Shown in pieces: positions 42,064 through 51,185 of a stretch of DNA of 64,000 bases. Location of the stretch: NCBI GenBank assembly GCA_910588195.1, contig CAJUPN010000007.1, positions 1-64,000 of the forward strand. Reading direction: 5' to 3'. Origin of the DNA: an uncultured Bacilli bacterium. Lineage in GTDB: Bacteria; Bacillota_I; Bacilli_A; RF39; UBA660. The notes below the pieces were generated by a model. The model saw only the letters and a list, made by a program, of their open reading frames with translations, was not told the origin of the DNA and searched no databases. The position numbers were made by a program, and so were the translations under genes. How positions within the stretch are numbered: position 1 is the first letter of the stretch; each line of letters begins with the position of its first letter.

Positions 42064-45000
42064 TTACACACTCCATTTGGATTAATTTTAGTTATATGAT
42101 TATATGTATCTTCATATTCATCAATAAATTGTGAATAAAGAGATCCAGATGGCCCAATACTATTTATTTTGTTATTCCATCCTCTTATATCAGTTCTATT
42201 CAAAGTATTACACATAACGATTAATGTTTGTTCTGTTTTTCTAGCCTCGTCTAATGTTAAATTATCTTCTAAGACTACAAAAGTCAAAGCTTTTTTTTGT
42301 GGATTTCTATTATGCGCTGCTTCTCTTCTTTTTTGGTTGTTAGTTCTTCCAGCATACTGCATATCCCCATTTGAATCATACAATCCATATACTAAATTAT
42401 TTCTCTTTTGATTTTTATTATTTTTATTCTTGTTTTTATTTACTTTATCAGAAACTCTTGTTGTCTGAGGTCTAGTATATACATTGTCTACATAATAACT
42501 GTATGCCGCATCAAATAGAAGAAGTCCACCAACCACTACCATTCCAGCACCAATAACAGCTCCAGCTCCTATTCCTCCAGAAAGTGCCCCACCTAGGATT
42601 GCTACACCCCAAGATTTACCTTTTGGATCAATTCTTACTATTGGATTGTTACATGTATAGGAATACATATTTAGGCTATATATATCTTGATTCGCATTTA
42701 TTATACCATCAGCATTAATGAATCTACACCATTCAGGATTATAATATCTACTATTTAAATAATATAACTTAGTTTCTTCATCATAATAGTAACTTCTATA
42801 TCTAAATGGGTTTATTGTACCTATATTATTTTCTGTTGTATCATTAACAGATATTACTTTACCCCAAGCATCATATTTATATGTTACTACTAAATTATAA
42901 GCACTATCATATATTCCTGTTATATCATTCTGATAATTCTTTTGATAATAGTATTGTAATCCATTATATTTAAATCCTAGAATATTTGCACTATCATCAT
43001 AGATATAGTATAACATATTAGTTTCTTTTTCGTCATTAATAATTGAACATCTTTCTTCAAATATTATTTTATTTCCTTCTAGATAATAATTAATGTATGA
43101 TCCATTGTCAAATTCTTTTACAGTTCTTATTCCATTTTGATTGTAAGCATAATCAATTCTTCTATTATCATCTTGATATGATGATAATTCTCTTCCTTTA
43201 TTCCATGATAACTTTTTATTTCCAATTGTAATAGGATTACCAATAGCATCGTAAGTAATAGTTTCATTGTTAAACTTAGTTAGTTGATCTTCCCATGAGG
43301 TATTTCTATATTCATATTTATCTTCATTTAATAAAGTATTTGTTTCTAGGTTATATTCTTTCTTAGTTAAAATATTACCTTCATTATCATATGTGTAAAC
43401 ATACTTTTTATTTAAATCATAATTTTCATCAATTAATAATTGACTTCGATTGTCATAAGTATATTTATTTATTACTTCATTGTTTTTTAATATTTCAGTG
43501 ATATTATATAAATCATCATAAATATATTTGAATGTATCATTTGCAATCTTCATAGTATCTACTATTAAAGATGTTTTATCTCCATTTCTTTTATATGTAA
43601 AATACTCTGGAATACATCCATTTATATTTCTTGATTTTAATCGTCCTAAATAATCATAATCATAGTTAAGTGAATTATTATCAAACTTAACTTTTATTAC
43701 TGAGTCATCTTCATTAAATTCATAATCTATTTTATATGTATCATTTTCTAATGTAAAATCTTTATGATTAACATTACTGTTTTCATCATATTTATAATTA
43801 AGTTTAAATTTATCTAAATAAATATAAGTGCTTAATCTTTTAGCAAAGTCATAATAATATTTTTCATAAACATTATCTACTCTACTAACTTGAGTTAATA
43901 ATCCTAAGTTGTTATAGACATTATAAAATTCACCATAAGATTTAAGTCTATTAAACTCATCATACTTATAATTAATTTTATTTCCGTTTCCATAAGTAAC
44001 ACTTTTTAATTGACCATTATTTTCATAATATTCATTAGATACTAAGGTATTATTATTTATTTTTACTTTACTAGGATTTAAAAATTCATCGTACTCGTAT
44101 AAGAATATTTTATTTCCAGTTTTAATTTCTTTAACTAAGTTATTGTCATATGTATATTCTACTTTTTTATTATCTACTTCAACACTTTTTAATCTATCTT
44201 TATCATCATATGTGTATTTTGATTCAATTCCTTTTGGATTTGTAATAGAGTCTGTTAATCCTTTTTCTCTATTTATGTTATATGTTGTCTTTTTCCCTAA
44301 AGCATCAGTTACTTCAGTAATGTATTTACCATCTTCTGTATACTTGGCAGAAGTTTCAATAAATTCATTAGTGTCAGTGTCTTCAAAATAAAATTCAAAT
44401 GCTGGATTTCCTTCTTCAATATTAGTAAGAGTTAATTTATTATCATCTGTTACTTTTAAATATAAATCTTTTTTGTAAGTTTTTAAATAATTTGATCCAT
44501 TATTCTTTTTTATTAATTCAAAGTTTGTACTAATTCCATTCTTTACTAGACTAATTGTATCATTCATTCTACTTAAAGTGTATGTAGGTAAAATAGTAGA
44601 ATTAAAAGTATATACTTTTGTTTCAATAATATTTTCTTCAATTGTTTCTTTTTCTATATGATTATTAACAGTATATGAATAATGACTACATGTATCATCT
44701 TTTAGAATTATTTCTCCCGTTTTTAAATTAGGAGTAACATATTTATTAGTTCCTTTAGAACGTATATAATAGTTACCACTCAATTCACTACCTTTTGGAT
44801 TTACATTATTAATGATGGTTTTAATAACATTACCGTGGTTGTCATATTTCATTTCATTAGATATACCAGTTGGACTTATACCTTTTAATACACGATCAGT
44901 TACTTTATTATCGTATTCATATTTAAAGTTATTTCCTTTGGCATCAAACATACTTGTTAATTCATTATTTTTATCATATTTAAATTCTGTTTTATTATTT

Positions 45001-48000
45001 ATAACATCATAGGTAGAGATTAAGTTTCCTTCATCATCATATTTATAGCTATAATTTCCTAAATCTTTTACTAATGATATATTTGTTATATAAACAAAGT
45101 TTATTTCATGTACACTTAAGATATCTAAGTATATTGCATCATAGTCAGCTTCTGCTACAAATGTTTCATTGTACATTTGCCAGTCTTTAGAGTGATAATT
45201 AAAATTAATATCATAAGTTCCATGGTTGTAATCGGCATCTGGATCCTCTGGATATCCAAAATTTAGGTGAGCAAAATTACCTTCCATAATTGCTCCATCA
45301 ATTACTCCTTCATTTTTATACATAAATGAAAGCGTATAAACATCACCTTTTTTTCCATTCATTGGAATTGTTTTTGAAAGAACACCACTACCAGTTATTG
45401 AACTTCCAAGTTTAAAAGCTCTTTCATTTGATTCTAAAGTAATAATATCATGTGGTGGTATTATTGCTTCTCCTGTAACTTCATCACTTCCAAAAATACT
45501 CCATCCTTTAGTTCCTTCTTTAAAGTTCCCATTTTCAAGTAAATTAAAAGTACTAGCTACATCTCCTTCTTCTAATTGCATATCATCTATATAAACGGGA
45601 TTATCTTTGCTTGCAGAAACATGTATACCAAAAAAGTTACTAGAAATAGTTTTAAAGAAATTTATCTCATATCTTGTAAACTCTTCATTACTAGGTATTG
45701 TGACATATTCATACTCTTCTGTTTCTTCTGAATATCCTGTAAATAAATTTAGAGAAATAGGCTTTTCGTTTTTAAAATAAGCACTAAAAGTATAACTTTT
45801 TAATTCTTCCATTTGAGCATAACCATATTCTCTAATATCTTCTTCTATTTTTACTGAGTATAACCCACTTCTTGCATATTCACTAGTTCTATATTTGCTT
45901 AAGAAATTATATTCTTCACTTTCAAAGCTACTATTTACTAGTAAGTTTTCTCTATACATTAGTGGTTGTGTTTCACTTTGTAATTTATTAGTATTTGGTG
46001 TCCCAAGTTCATTTACATAAGATTCACTAAAACCAATTGTGTTTTTAAGTGTTCCATCTTTACTAACTAACATTGTATTTGTAGTATTACCTATTCTATT
46101 AAATGAATATCTATATTTTTGATTATTATTATCTGTTACTGTTGTTGAATAAAAATTATATTCAAATGTTTTAGATTTTCCTAATTCATTATTAAGTCCA
46201 TATTGCGTAACTTTTTTTATTTTATATGGTAATCCATCATAATAATCAAAACCAACTGACATACCTGTTAAATCATTTATTTTACTAATTAAAGAATAAG
46301 CATTATATTCAAAAGTAATATTTCCATCTTTAGTTTCAATTGAACTAACTAAATTGTTATTTAAGTTAACAATTATATTTTTCTTACTAGTAAAAGTTAT
46401 TTTATTTATTTCATAAGTTATATTTACTGAATTATTTTTACTGTCTTTTATATTAGTTATATTACTATTTATATCTCTTGTTATAGTTATATATGTTTCG
46501 TCTAAATATTCTATTTTAGATAAATAACTATTTGTAAAGATTAACTTATTCCCATTTTTATCAGTTATTTTATATTCTTTAGTTTCTTCATTTATTATTT
46601 CTAAAGTAAGTGATAAGCCATCTTCATCTTTATATAAATTATTTTCATGTTCATAAAAATAATGAGTTGATCCATTACTTGATATATATTTGTATAAATT
46701 ACCAGCTAAAGAACTATTAGTATTTTTTTCGATTTTTTCATTATAACTAAGATTAAATCCTAAACCCAATTTATTATCTGCATTTGTTATTACATCACTT
46801 GAATTATGAGTTAAATTTAAACCTATTAAACTATTTTGTTCTAATATTTCATCTAATGATATTTGAGTTGTTAAGTTTCCTGTACAATTATTAATATAAC
46901 TGTCTCCTTTAGAGATTGAAACAGTATCATAAGTCATGTATTCTAAAATCCCATTTTGTTCACGATAATTTACTAACATGAATGGTCTTTTAGCTTCTTC
47001 CCCTTCTTCACTATATTTATCATAAGTTTTAGAATAGAAACTATAACTTATGTTGGCATTATCTTGATTTGATTCGTCAATAAGCTTTAGCATTATTCCA
47101 TTATTTTCTTTCCCTTGTTGCCATTCTTTATAAAGATTAGTAATATCTATTTCTGTATACTTTGTACCTTCTGTAGATTTAGTTACATAAAAATAATTCT
47201 CTAATTCTTTATTATAGTTTTCTCCCATATTATTAAAGCAGGCTGTATTTTCATCCCAAGGTTTAGTTACTTCATAAGCACCAATTGGTTTTAATTCATG
47301 AATTTCTCTAAAAAGTGGATTTAAATAAACTGTTGCACTAATGACATTATCACCAGTTTTTAATTTAGGCAAAACAAATTTCAATAGAATTCTTGAAATT
47401 CTTTCTTGAGAACTTTCTACACTTAAGTACTCATAGTATTCTCCTTGAACATGATTAGGGTTATCAGAAAATAAAGTTGCATCAAAGACATTTTCTATTT
47501 CATCAGCATTTATACTTGGATCTACTAAAACTGGATAACTAGCATTTTCTAAATACTCTTGATCTAGTTTTAATGTTATTTCATATTTACCATTATTGCC
47601 ACTTAATTCATAGTGACAATTTTCATTTATGATATTATTAGAATCTTTCATAAAAAGTGAATCAAAGGTATAAATATTTTTATCTTTATTTAATGCTTTT
47701 ATTTTATTATTTTCTATTACTAATTCTAAATTAGTTTCTATATCAAATATAATATTTGTATTTATTTTATCTTTTAAATAAATATTTTCTTTTAATGATT
47801 TTCCATGTACTAAATAATGGAAATCAATATTAGGTAATACATCTTCATATATTACTTTATTATTTTCTTGTTTGGCATTTACTCCAAAACCATTTTTTAA
47901 TTTAATATTTAAATAATTATCATTATCTAAATCTATGTTAACTAAATATTTATTTTTATATAGTTTTATTTTAAAATTATTATTTTTATTAGTGATATAT

Positions 48001-48152
48001 TCGTTTTCTTCTATAAGTGAATTATCAATTTCTTTATATTCCCCATTATCTAAATAATGGATATCTTCATCATACATGTAGGCTGTAATCGTTCCATCTT
48101 CATTTAAATAATGTTTTTCCCTTTCTTTTCTTAAATTAATTAATTCTTTCAT
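42051..48152 (-). CDS. RHS/YD-repeat polymorphic toxin with GIY-YIG nuclease tip
   Basis: 2033 aa without a signal peptide. Order: N-terminal WapA-like region (1-205), DNRLRE-type domain (about 205-400; YPVLVDPS, ITNLYKEWQQGK), carbohydrate-binding-like jelly-rolls (about 730-1030; LLVNSSFE, YIDDMQLEEGD), YD repeats, a beta-trefoil-like insert (about 1120-1258; YYIRSKGTNKYVT), more YD repeats, RHS core (about 1712-1850; YYDEETKLYYLNSRYYNPEW, IDPKGKSWG), a hydrophobic Gly-rich segment, then the toxin (about 1916-2033). The tip reads VYGLYD...MQYAGRTN...RREAAH...EARKTEQ, the GIY-YIG nuclease pattern with Tyr, Arg and Glu. GGAGG precedes the ATG. An immunity gene overlaps the end. Confidence 0.9.
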   Translation of the reverse strand: MKELINLRKEREKHYLNEDGTITAYMYDEDIHYLDNGEYKEIDNSLIEENEYITNKNNNFKIKLYKNKYLVNIDLDNDNYLNIKLKNGFGVNAKQENNKVIYEDVLPNIDFHYLVHGKSLKENIYLKDKINTNIIFDIETNLELVIENNKIKALNKDKNIYTFDSLFMKDSNNIINENCHYELSGNNGKYEITLKLDQEYLENASYPVLVDPSINADEIENVFDATLFSDNPNHVQGEYYEYLSVESSQERISRILLKFVLPKLKTGDNVISATVYLNPLFREIHELKPIGAYEVTKPWDENTACFNNMGENYNKELENYFYVTKSTEGTKYTEIDITNLYKEWQQGKENNGIMLKLIDESNQDNANISYSFYSKTYDKYSEEGEEAKRPFMLVNYREQNGILEYMTYDTVSISKGDSYINNCTGNLTTQISLDEILEQNSLIGLNLTHNSSDVITNADNKLGLGFNLSYNEKIEKNTNSSLAGNLYKYISSNGSTHYFYEHENNLYKDEDGLSLTLEIINEETKEYKITDKNGNKLIFTNSYLSKIEYLDETYITITRDINSNITNIKDSKNNSVNITYEINKITFTSKKNIIVNLNNNLVSSIETKDGNITFEYNAYSLISKINDLTGMSVGFDYYDGLPYKIKKVTQYGLNNELGKSKTFEYNFYSTTVTDNNNQKYRYSFNRIGNTTNTMLVSKDGTLKNTIGFSESYVNELGTPNTNKLQSETQPLMYRENLLVNSSFESEEYNFLSKYRTSEYARSGLYSVKIEEDIREYGYAQMEELKSYTFSAYFKNEKPISLNLFTGYSEETEEYEYVTIPSNEEFTRYEINFFKTISSNFFGIHVSASKDNPVYIDDMQLEEGDVASTFNLLENGNFKEGTKGWSIFGSDEVTGEAIIPPHDIITLESNERAFKLGSSITGSGVLSKTIPMNGKKGDVYTLSFMYKNEGVIDGAIMEGNFAHLNFGYPEDPDADYNHGTYDINFNYHSKDWQMYNETFVAEADYDAIYLDILSVHEINFVYITNISLVKDLGNYSYKYDDEGNLISTYDVINNKTEFKYDKNNELTSMFDAKGNNFKYEYDNKVTDRVLKGISPTGISNEMKYDNHGNVIKTIINNVNPKGSELSGNYYIRSKGTNKYVTPNLKTGEIILKDDTCSHYSYTVNNHIEKETIEENIIETKVYTFNSTILPTYTLSRMNDTISLVKNGISTNFELIKKNNGSNYLKTYKKDLYLKVTDDNKLTLTNIEEGNPAFEFYFEDTDTNEFIETSAKYTEDGKYITEVTDALGKKTTYNINREKGLTDSITNPKGIESKYTYDDKDRLKSVEVDNKKVEYTYDNNLVKEIKTGNKIFLYEYDEFLNPSKVKINNNTLVSNEYYENNGQLKSVTYGNGNKINYKYDEFNRLKSYGEFYNVYNNLGLLTQVSRVDNVYEKYYYDFAKRLSTYIYLDKFKLNYKYDENSNVNHKDFTLENDTYKIDYEFNEDDSVIKVKFDNNSLNYDYDYLGRLKSRNINGCIPEYFTYKRNGDKTSLIVDTMKIANDTFKYIYDDLYNITEILKNNEVINKYTYDNRSQLLIDENYDLNKKYVYTYDNEGNILTKKEYNLETNTLLNEDKYEYRNTSWEDQLTKFNNETITYDAIGNPITIGNKKLSWNKGRELSSYQDDNRRIDYAYNQNGIRTVKEFDNGSYINYYLEGNKIIFEERCSIINDEKETNMLYYIYDDSANILGFKYNGLQYYYQKNYQNDITGIYDSAYNLVVTYKYDAWGKVISVNDTTENNIGTINPFRYRSYYYDEETKLYYLNSRYYNPEWCRFINADGIINANQDIYSLNMYSYTCNNPIVRIDPKGKSWGVAILGGALSGGIGAGAVIGAGMVVVGGLLLFDAAYSYYVDNVYTRPQTTRVSDKVNKNKNKNNKNQKRNNLVYGLYDSNGDMQYAGRTNNQKRREAAHNRNPQKKALTFVVLEDNLTLDEARKTEQTLIVMCNTLNRTDIRGWNNKINSIGPSGSLYSQFIDEYEDTYNHITKINPNGVCKWKE
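42707..43019. repeat. RHS-core repeat, main copy
   Basis: Partner of 40691-41003; the segment encodes the conserved RHS core immediately before the variable toxin tip. Confidence 0.9.
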
Positions 48153-48164
48153 TTTTATCCTCCA

Positions 48165-48794
48165 TTAAGCTACACGTTTCCACATATAAACAGTTAGATA
48201 TGGGGGCATGTTGTTATGTTCAAAGCTACTTCCTGTATATCCAACTTTAAATGGTTCATAGCTTTCTTTATAATGCACTATTCCACCACTACCTGCATCA
48301 ATTCCAGCAGTATCATTGTAAGGCATACCATAAGGGACATTTTTTATTAACGGATGGTTATGTTGTGGTATCTCGTCAATAGTAAGTAGATGAAATGGTT
48401 CTCCTCCTTTTTCATCAGCTGCAAAATTGCATGTACCAGCATTATAAGTACCATAGAAATCATTAGAGTTAGAATCATTTTCACCACATCCTAGTAAAAA
48501 TCTTCCTTTTATTTGCTCCCAAGTACCGCCGAAAAGATTAGCTGGATTTGCATTTGCTACAGACATATAGATTGAACCTACTGGATATATATCATCGATA
48601 GTTAGTCCTGTTGTTGGACTTGTCTCTCTTGTTATTATTGAGTTAACTACTAAGTTTCCTTCACAGTCCATACTAAATTTATTATTTTTTGAATCAAAGC
48701 AAGTTAGTGTTGCTTTATTAAATTCAGCATTTACTTTCCCTTCTTCTATTTCTGTAAAACAGTTATCATAATATTTTTCTTCATTTGTATTCAT
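48165..48794 (-). CDS. Phage tail-collar/receptor-binding-like protein 2
   Basis: 209 aa. The N-terminal 60 residues are nearly identical to collar protein 1. The C-terminal domain has the phage tail-collar/gp10 pattern: IYPVGSIYMSVANANPANLFGGTWEQIKGRFLLG, then a Gly-rich loop, IDEIPQHNHPL, and HNNMPPYLTVYMWKRVA. Such domains tip phage fibres or baseplates and trimerise. It stops 13 bases before the RHS toxin, with GGAGG in the gap, so it is the immediate upstream partner of the toxin. There is no signal peptide. Confidence 0.85.
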   Translation of the reverse strand: MNTNEEKYYDNCFTEIEEGKVNAEFNKATLTCFDSKNNKFSMDCEGNLVVNSIITRETSPTTGLTIDDIYPVGSIYMSVANANPANLFGGTWEQIKGRFLLGCGENDSNSNDFYGTYNAGTCNFAADEKGGEPFHLLTIDEIPQHNHPLIKNVPYGMPYNDTAGIDAGSGGIVHYKESYEPFKVGYTGSSFEHNNMPPYLTVYMWKRVA

Positions 48795-48807
48795 AATTAT
48801 TTCCTTT

Positions 48808-49419
48808 CTATGCTATGCGTTTCCACATATTAACAACCAAGTATGGAGGCATGTTATTATGTCCCATTCCATTTCCTTCTTGAGAAGTTTTGACATTATC
48901 AACCTCAATTGTTGTTCCACCTGATCCACCAATCCACCAAGATGATGAAGGTGAATACTTTAGTTCTCCTTCTATCTCATGACTGTGTGGAGGCATTTCA
49001 TTATTTGATAAAGTATGCAAAGGTTCTCCTCCCATTTCTCCAATTGGGAAATTACAATCTCCTGCATTAAATACCCCCCAGTAATTTGTGGTATTTGTTT
49101 CATTTTCTCCCGAAGCTAATAGGAATCTAGATTTTATTTGTTCCCAAGTTCCACCAAAAAGGTTAGATGGGCTTGTTTCTATCGTTGATATATAAATTGA
49201 ACCTACTGGATAGATCTGATCAATAGTTAGTCCTGTTGTTGGACTTGTTTCTCTTGAAATTATTGAGTTAACTACTAAGTTTCCTTCACAATCCATACTG
49301 AATTTATTATCTTCTGAATCAAAACATTTCATTGTTGTTTTGTTAAACTTAGAATTAATTTTTCCTTCTTCTACTTCTGTAAAACAGTTTTTTAAATATA
49401 GATCATCATTTGTATTCAT
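48808..49419 (-). CDS. Phage tail-collar/receptor-binding-like protein 1
   Basis: 203 aa and paralogous to collar protein 2: shared N-terminus (MNTND, KNCFTEVEEGKI, ETSPTTGLTIDQIYPVGSIY) and end (HNNMPPYLVVNMWKRIA). The middle region (about 130-180, SSSWWIGGSGGTTIEVDN) is the divergent, presumably ligand-contacting, part. Two copies with different tips suggest a heteromeric or alternative receptor-binding device. AAAGGAGG precedes the ATG. Confidence 0.85.
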   Translation of the reverse strand: MNTNDDLYLKNCFTEVEEGKINSKFNKTTMKCFDSEDNKFSMDCEGNLVVNSIISRETSPTTGLTIDQIYPVGSIYISTIETSPSNLFGGTWEQIKSRFLLASGENETNTTNYWGVFNAGDCNFPIGEMGGEPLHTLSNNEMPPHSHEIEGELKYSPSSSWWIGGSGGTTIEVDNVKTSQEGNGMGHNNMPPYLVVNMWKRIA

Positions 49420-49420
49420 T

Positions 49421-49738
49421 TTATTCCTCCTTTAAAATTTTCAAATAATTAACCCCTTTAAATAAAAAAATATTTGGGATTTCCAAATATTCTTTTATTA
49501 TTTCTTCCTTATTTGTTTCATCTAAGAAAACTTTTCTTTTTAGATAAGCTGTATTAATTAAACCATTATTGTGAAAAGATATTATTATTTCATCACTATT
49601 CCCATTTACAATTTCTAAGGGATTGTTAAGATTTAAAATTAAATTAATATTTTTAGTATGCGATTCATCTTCAATATTTAAGATTATTCTTTTTTGATTA
49701 CTATAGTATTTAGTGGCAGCTATTTTTATATATTTCAT
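49421..49738 (-). CDS. First gene of toxin island, hypothetical
   Basis: 105 aa, strand-rich and soluble (KYIKIAATKYYSNQKRIILNI, NLILNLNNPLEIVNG, EIIISFHNNGLINTAYL). The fold looks like a small beta-sandwich, as in phage baseplate or chaperone proteins, but there is no recognisable motif. It ends one base before collar gene 1 and is preceded by GGAAGG and the island promoter. Role unknown; a structural partner of the collar proteins is plausible. Confidence 0.55.
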   Translation of the reverse strand: MKYIKIAATKYYSNQKRIILNIEDESHTKNINLILNLNNPLEIVNGNSDEIIISFHNNGLINTAYLKRKVFLDETNKEEIIKEYLEIPNIFLFKGVNYLKILKEE

Positions 49739-49765
49739 AATATCCTTCCTTTTTTATTAATACAC

Positions 49766-49794
49766 ATTTTAACAACTCATATAAATCACCTCAA
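49766..49794 (-). promoter_or_regulatory. Promoter of toxin/lysis island
   Basis: Minus-strand TTGAGG (49789-49794) and TAAAAT (49766-49771) separated by 17 bases, just after the rdgB terminator and 27 bases before the ATG at 49738. It is weaker than other promoters here, consistent with need for an activator. Confidence 0.55.
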
Positions 49795-49797
49795 TCT

Positions 49798-49841
49798 AGA
49801 TATAAAAAAATGAACTAATTCAAAAGAGAATTAATTCATTT
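49798..49841 (-). terminator. Terminator of rdgB operon; copy of a repeated 44-bp element
   Basis: Arms AATGAACTAATTC/GAATTAATTCATT, then seven T on the minus strand. The 44 bases match 55705-55748 with one mismatch. Confidence 0.85.
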
Positions 49842-49914
49842 TATTACATTATACATCACATATAAGAATTGTAAATGTCCTAGATTGTGTAAATTTTGGG
49901 TTATTTTTGGGACA

Positions 49915-50478
49915 TTATCGTAACTCTAATTTTTTCTTCAATTGCTTAGCTGCTAAAGCTCTTGCACTTACTTCGTTTTTTTCTTCAGGAGTTAATTCAG
50001 CTAAAGTTTTACCATTCGATAATTCAAAAATTTCATCAAAGCCAAATCCATTTTCTCCTCTTCTATTTCTAGAAATTTGTCCTTCTATTATTCCTTCTCC
50101 AATAATATATTCTTTGCCATCATAAAAAACTAAATTACATACAACTTGAGCACTTCTATCTTCTTGCTTATCTACTTCTTTAATTAAATATTCATTTCTT
50201 TCTTCATCTGTTGCATCTTCTCCTAAGAATCTATGAGTCATAACTCCTGGAAAACCATTTAGTGCCGTAATACATAATCCTGAATCATCAGCTATAACTT
50301 CTTCATGAGCTATTTCATAAATTTCAAAAGCTTTTTTCATAGCATTTTCAACAAATGTATCTTTATCTTCTTCTACATCAATTGAAATATCTTTTTCAGA
50401 TAAAGAATAAATAGCATATTCATTTAATATTTCTTTTATTTCTTTTAATTTACCTTTATTATTAGTTGCTAATATCAT
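49915..50478 (-). CDS. rdgB: dITP/XTP pyrophosphatase (RdgB/HAM1)
   Basis: 187 aa. LATNNKGKLKEIKEIL at the N-terminus, DTFVENAMKKAFEI near 40, the catalytic ADDSGLCITALNGFPGVMTHRFLGE near 65, RRGENGFGFDEIFEL near 140 and the C-terminal SARALAAKQL. It removes ITP, dITP and XTP from the nucleotide pool. The start is the ATG that overlaps the upstream TGA (ATGA) and lies ten bases after AAAGGAG. Third gene of an operon. Confidence 0.95.
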   Translation of the reverse strand: MILATNNKGKLKEIKEILNEYAIYSLSEKDISIDVEEDKDTFVENAMKKAFEIYEIAHEEVIADDSGLCITALNGFPGVMTHRFLGEDATDEERNEYLIKEVDKQEDRSAQVVCNLVFYDGKEYIIGEGIIEGQISRNRRGENGFGFDEIFELSNGKTLAELTPEEKNEVSARALAAKQLKKKLELR

Positions 50479-51185
50479 AGCCAAACATCTCCTTTCAATG
50501 GTTTAAAACTATATTTTTGACTTGGTCTGTATCCTTTTTTTTCTGTTTTCTTTTCTTCTACTTTTTCACAGTATTTAATTATTTTTTTCCTAAAGTTAGA
50601 TTTATCAACAGAAGTATCTTTTATTAATTCATAAACAATTCGGACATCTTCTAATGTAAATGTTCCCCCCATAAACTTAAATAACATATCTGTATTATCA
50701 AGACTACTTCTAATTTTTTTATAAGTAATAAGTAATTTTAAAAGAGTTAATTTTATATTATCCTCAGCTTGAATTTCATGGGTATATTCAATATTTTTAT
50801 TTTCAATATTTTCTATTGTCTTGTATTTAAACTTTTTATCCCCAAAAATAATAGTATTATTATTTTCTACTTTAAATTCTATTAATTTATAACCTTTTTT
50901 TAATTTAATTATATTTTCCATATTAGTAATACCAAGATAAATAACATCTAACTCTGCTCCGTGGTCATACGAAAAAACTTGTTCAACGTGAAAATAGTCA
51001 GAACCTATAATAGACGAGATATTTTTTTTAATTTGATTTTTGATTCCTTTTGCTTTAAAAGGAATCTCTGGTAGTTCTTCTTCGTCAGTTACTAATATTT
51101 TTATTTTTTTTATGTCATTTTTTCTTATGTTTCCATTTTTTTCACTGTCTAAAATGAATAGACAGCTTACTAGGTTTGCTTGCAT
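50475..51185 (-). CDS. NrtR-like regulator with degenerate Nudix domain
   Basis: 236 aa. The N-terminal part follows the NrtR layout (Nudix-like fold, YDHGAELDVIYLGI), but the catalytic Nudix box is not recognisable. The C-terminal winged HTH (about 170-236; FTLEDVRIVYELI, FRKKIIKYCEKVE, GYRPSQKYSFKP) is typical of NrtR regulators of NAD metabolism, which sense ADP-ribose-type ligands. GAGGAG ten bases upstream selects the second in-frame start. It overlaps both neighbours. Target genes unknown. Confidence 0.75.
   Translation of the reverse strand: MQANLVSCLFILDSEKNGNIRKNDIKKIKILVTDEEELPEIPFKAKGIKNQIKKNISSIIGSDYFHVEQVFSYDHGAELDVIYLGITNMENIIKLKKGYKLIEFKVENNNTIIFGDKKFKYKTIENIENKNIEYTHEIQAEDNIKLTLLKLLITYKKIRSSLDNTDMLFKFMGGTFTLEDVRIVYELIKDTSVDKSNFRKKIIKYCEKVEEKKTEKKGYRPSQKYSFKPLKGDVWL

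Noticed and set aside
42051..48152. Sec-secreted WapA-type toxin
   Set aside because: The N-terminus (MKELINLRKEREKHYL) is charged and has no hydrophobic signal sequence, and no alternative upstream start adds one.
34242..49794. Complete prophage or tailocin
   Set aside because: Holin, endolysin, collar proteins and an ArpU-like gene are present, but no integrase, terminase, portal, capsid, tape measure, sheath, tube or baseplate gene could be found in either strand.
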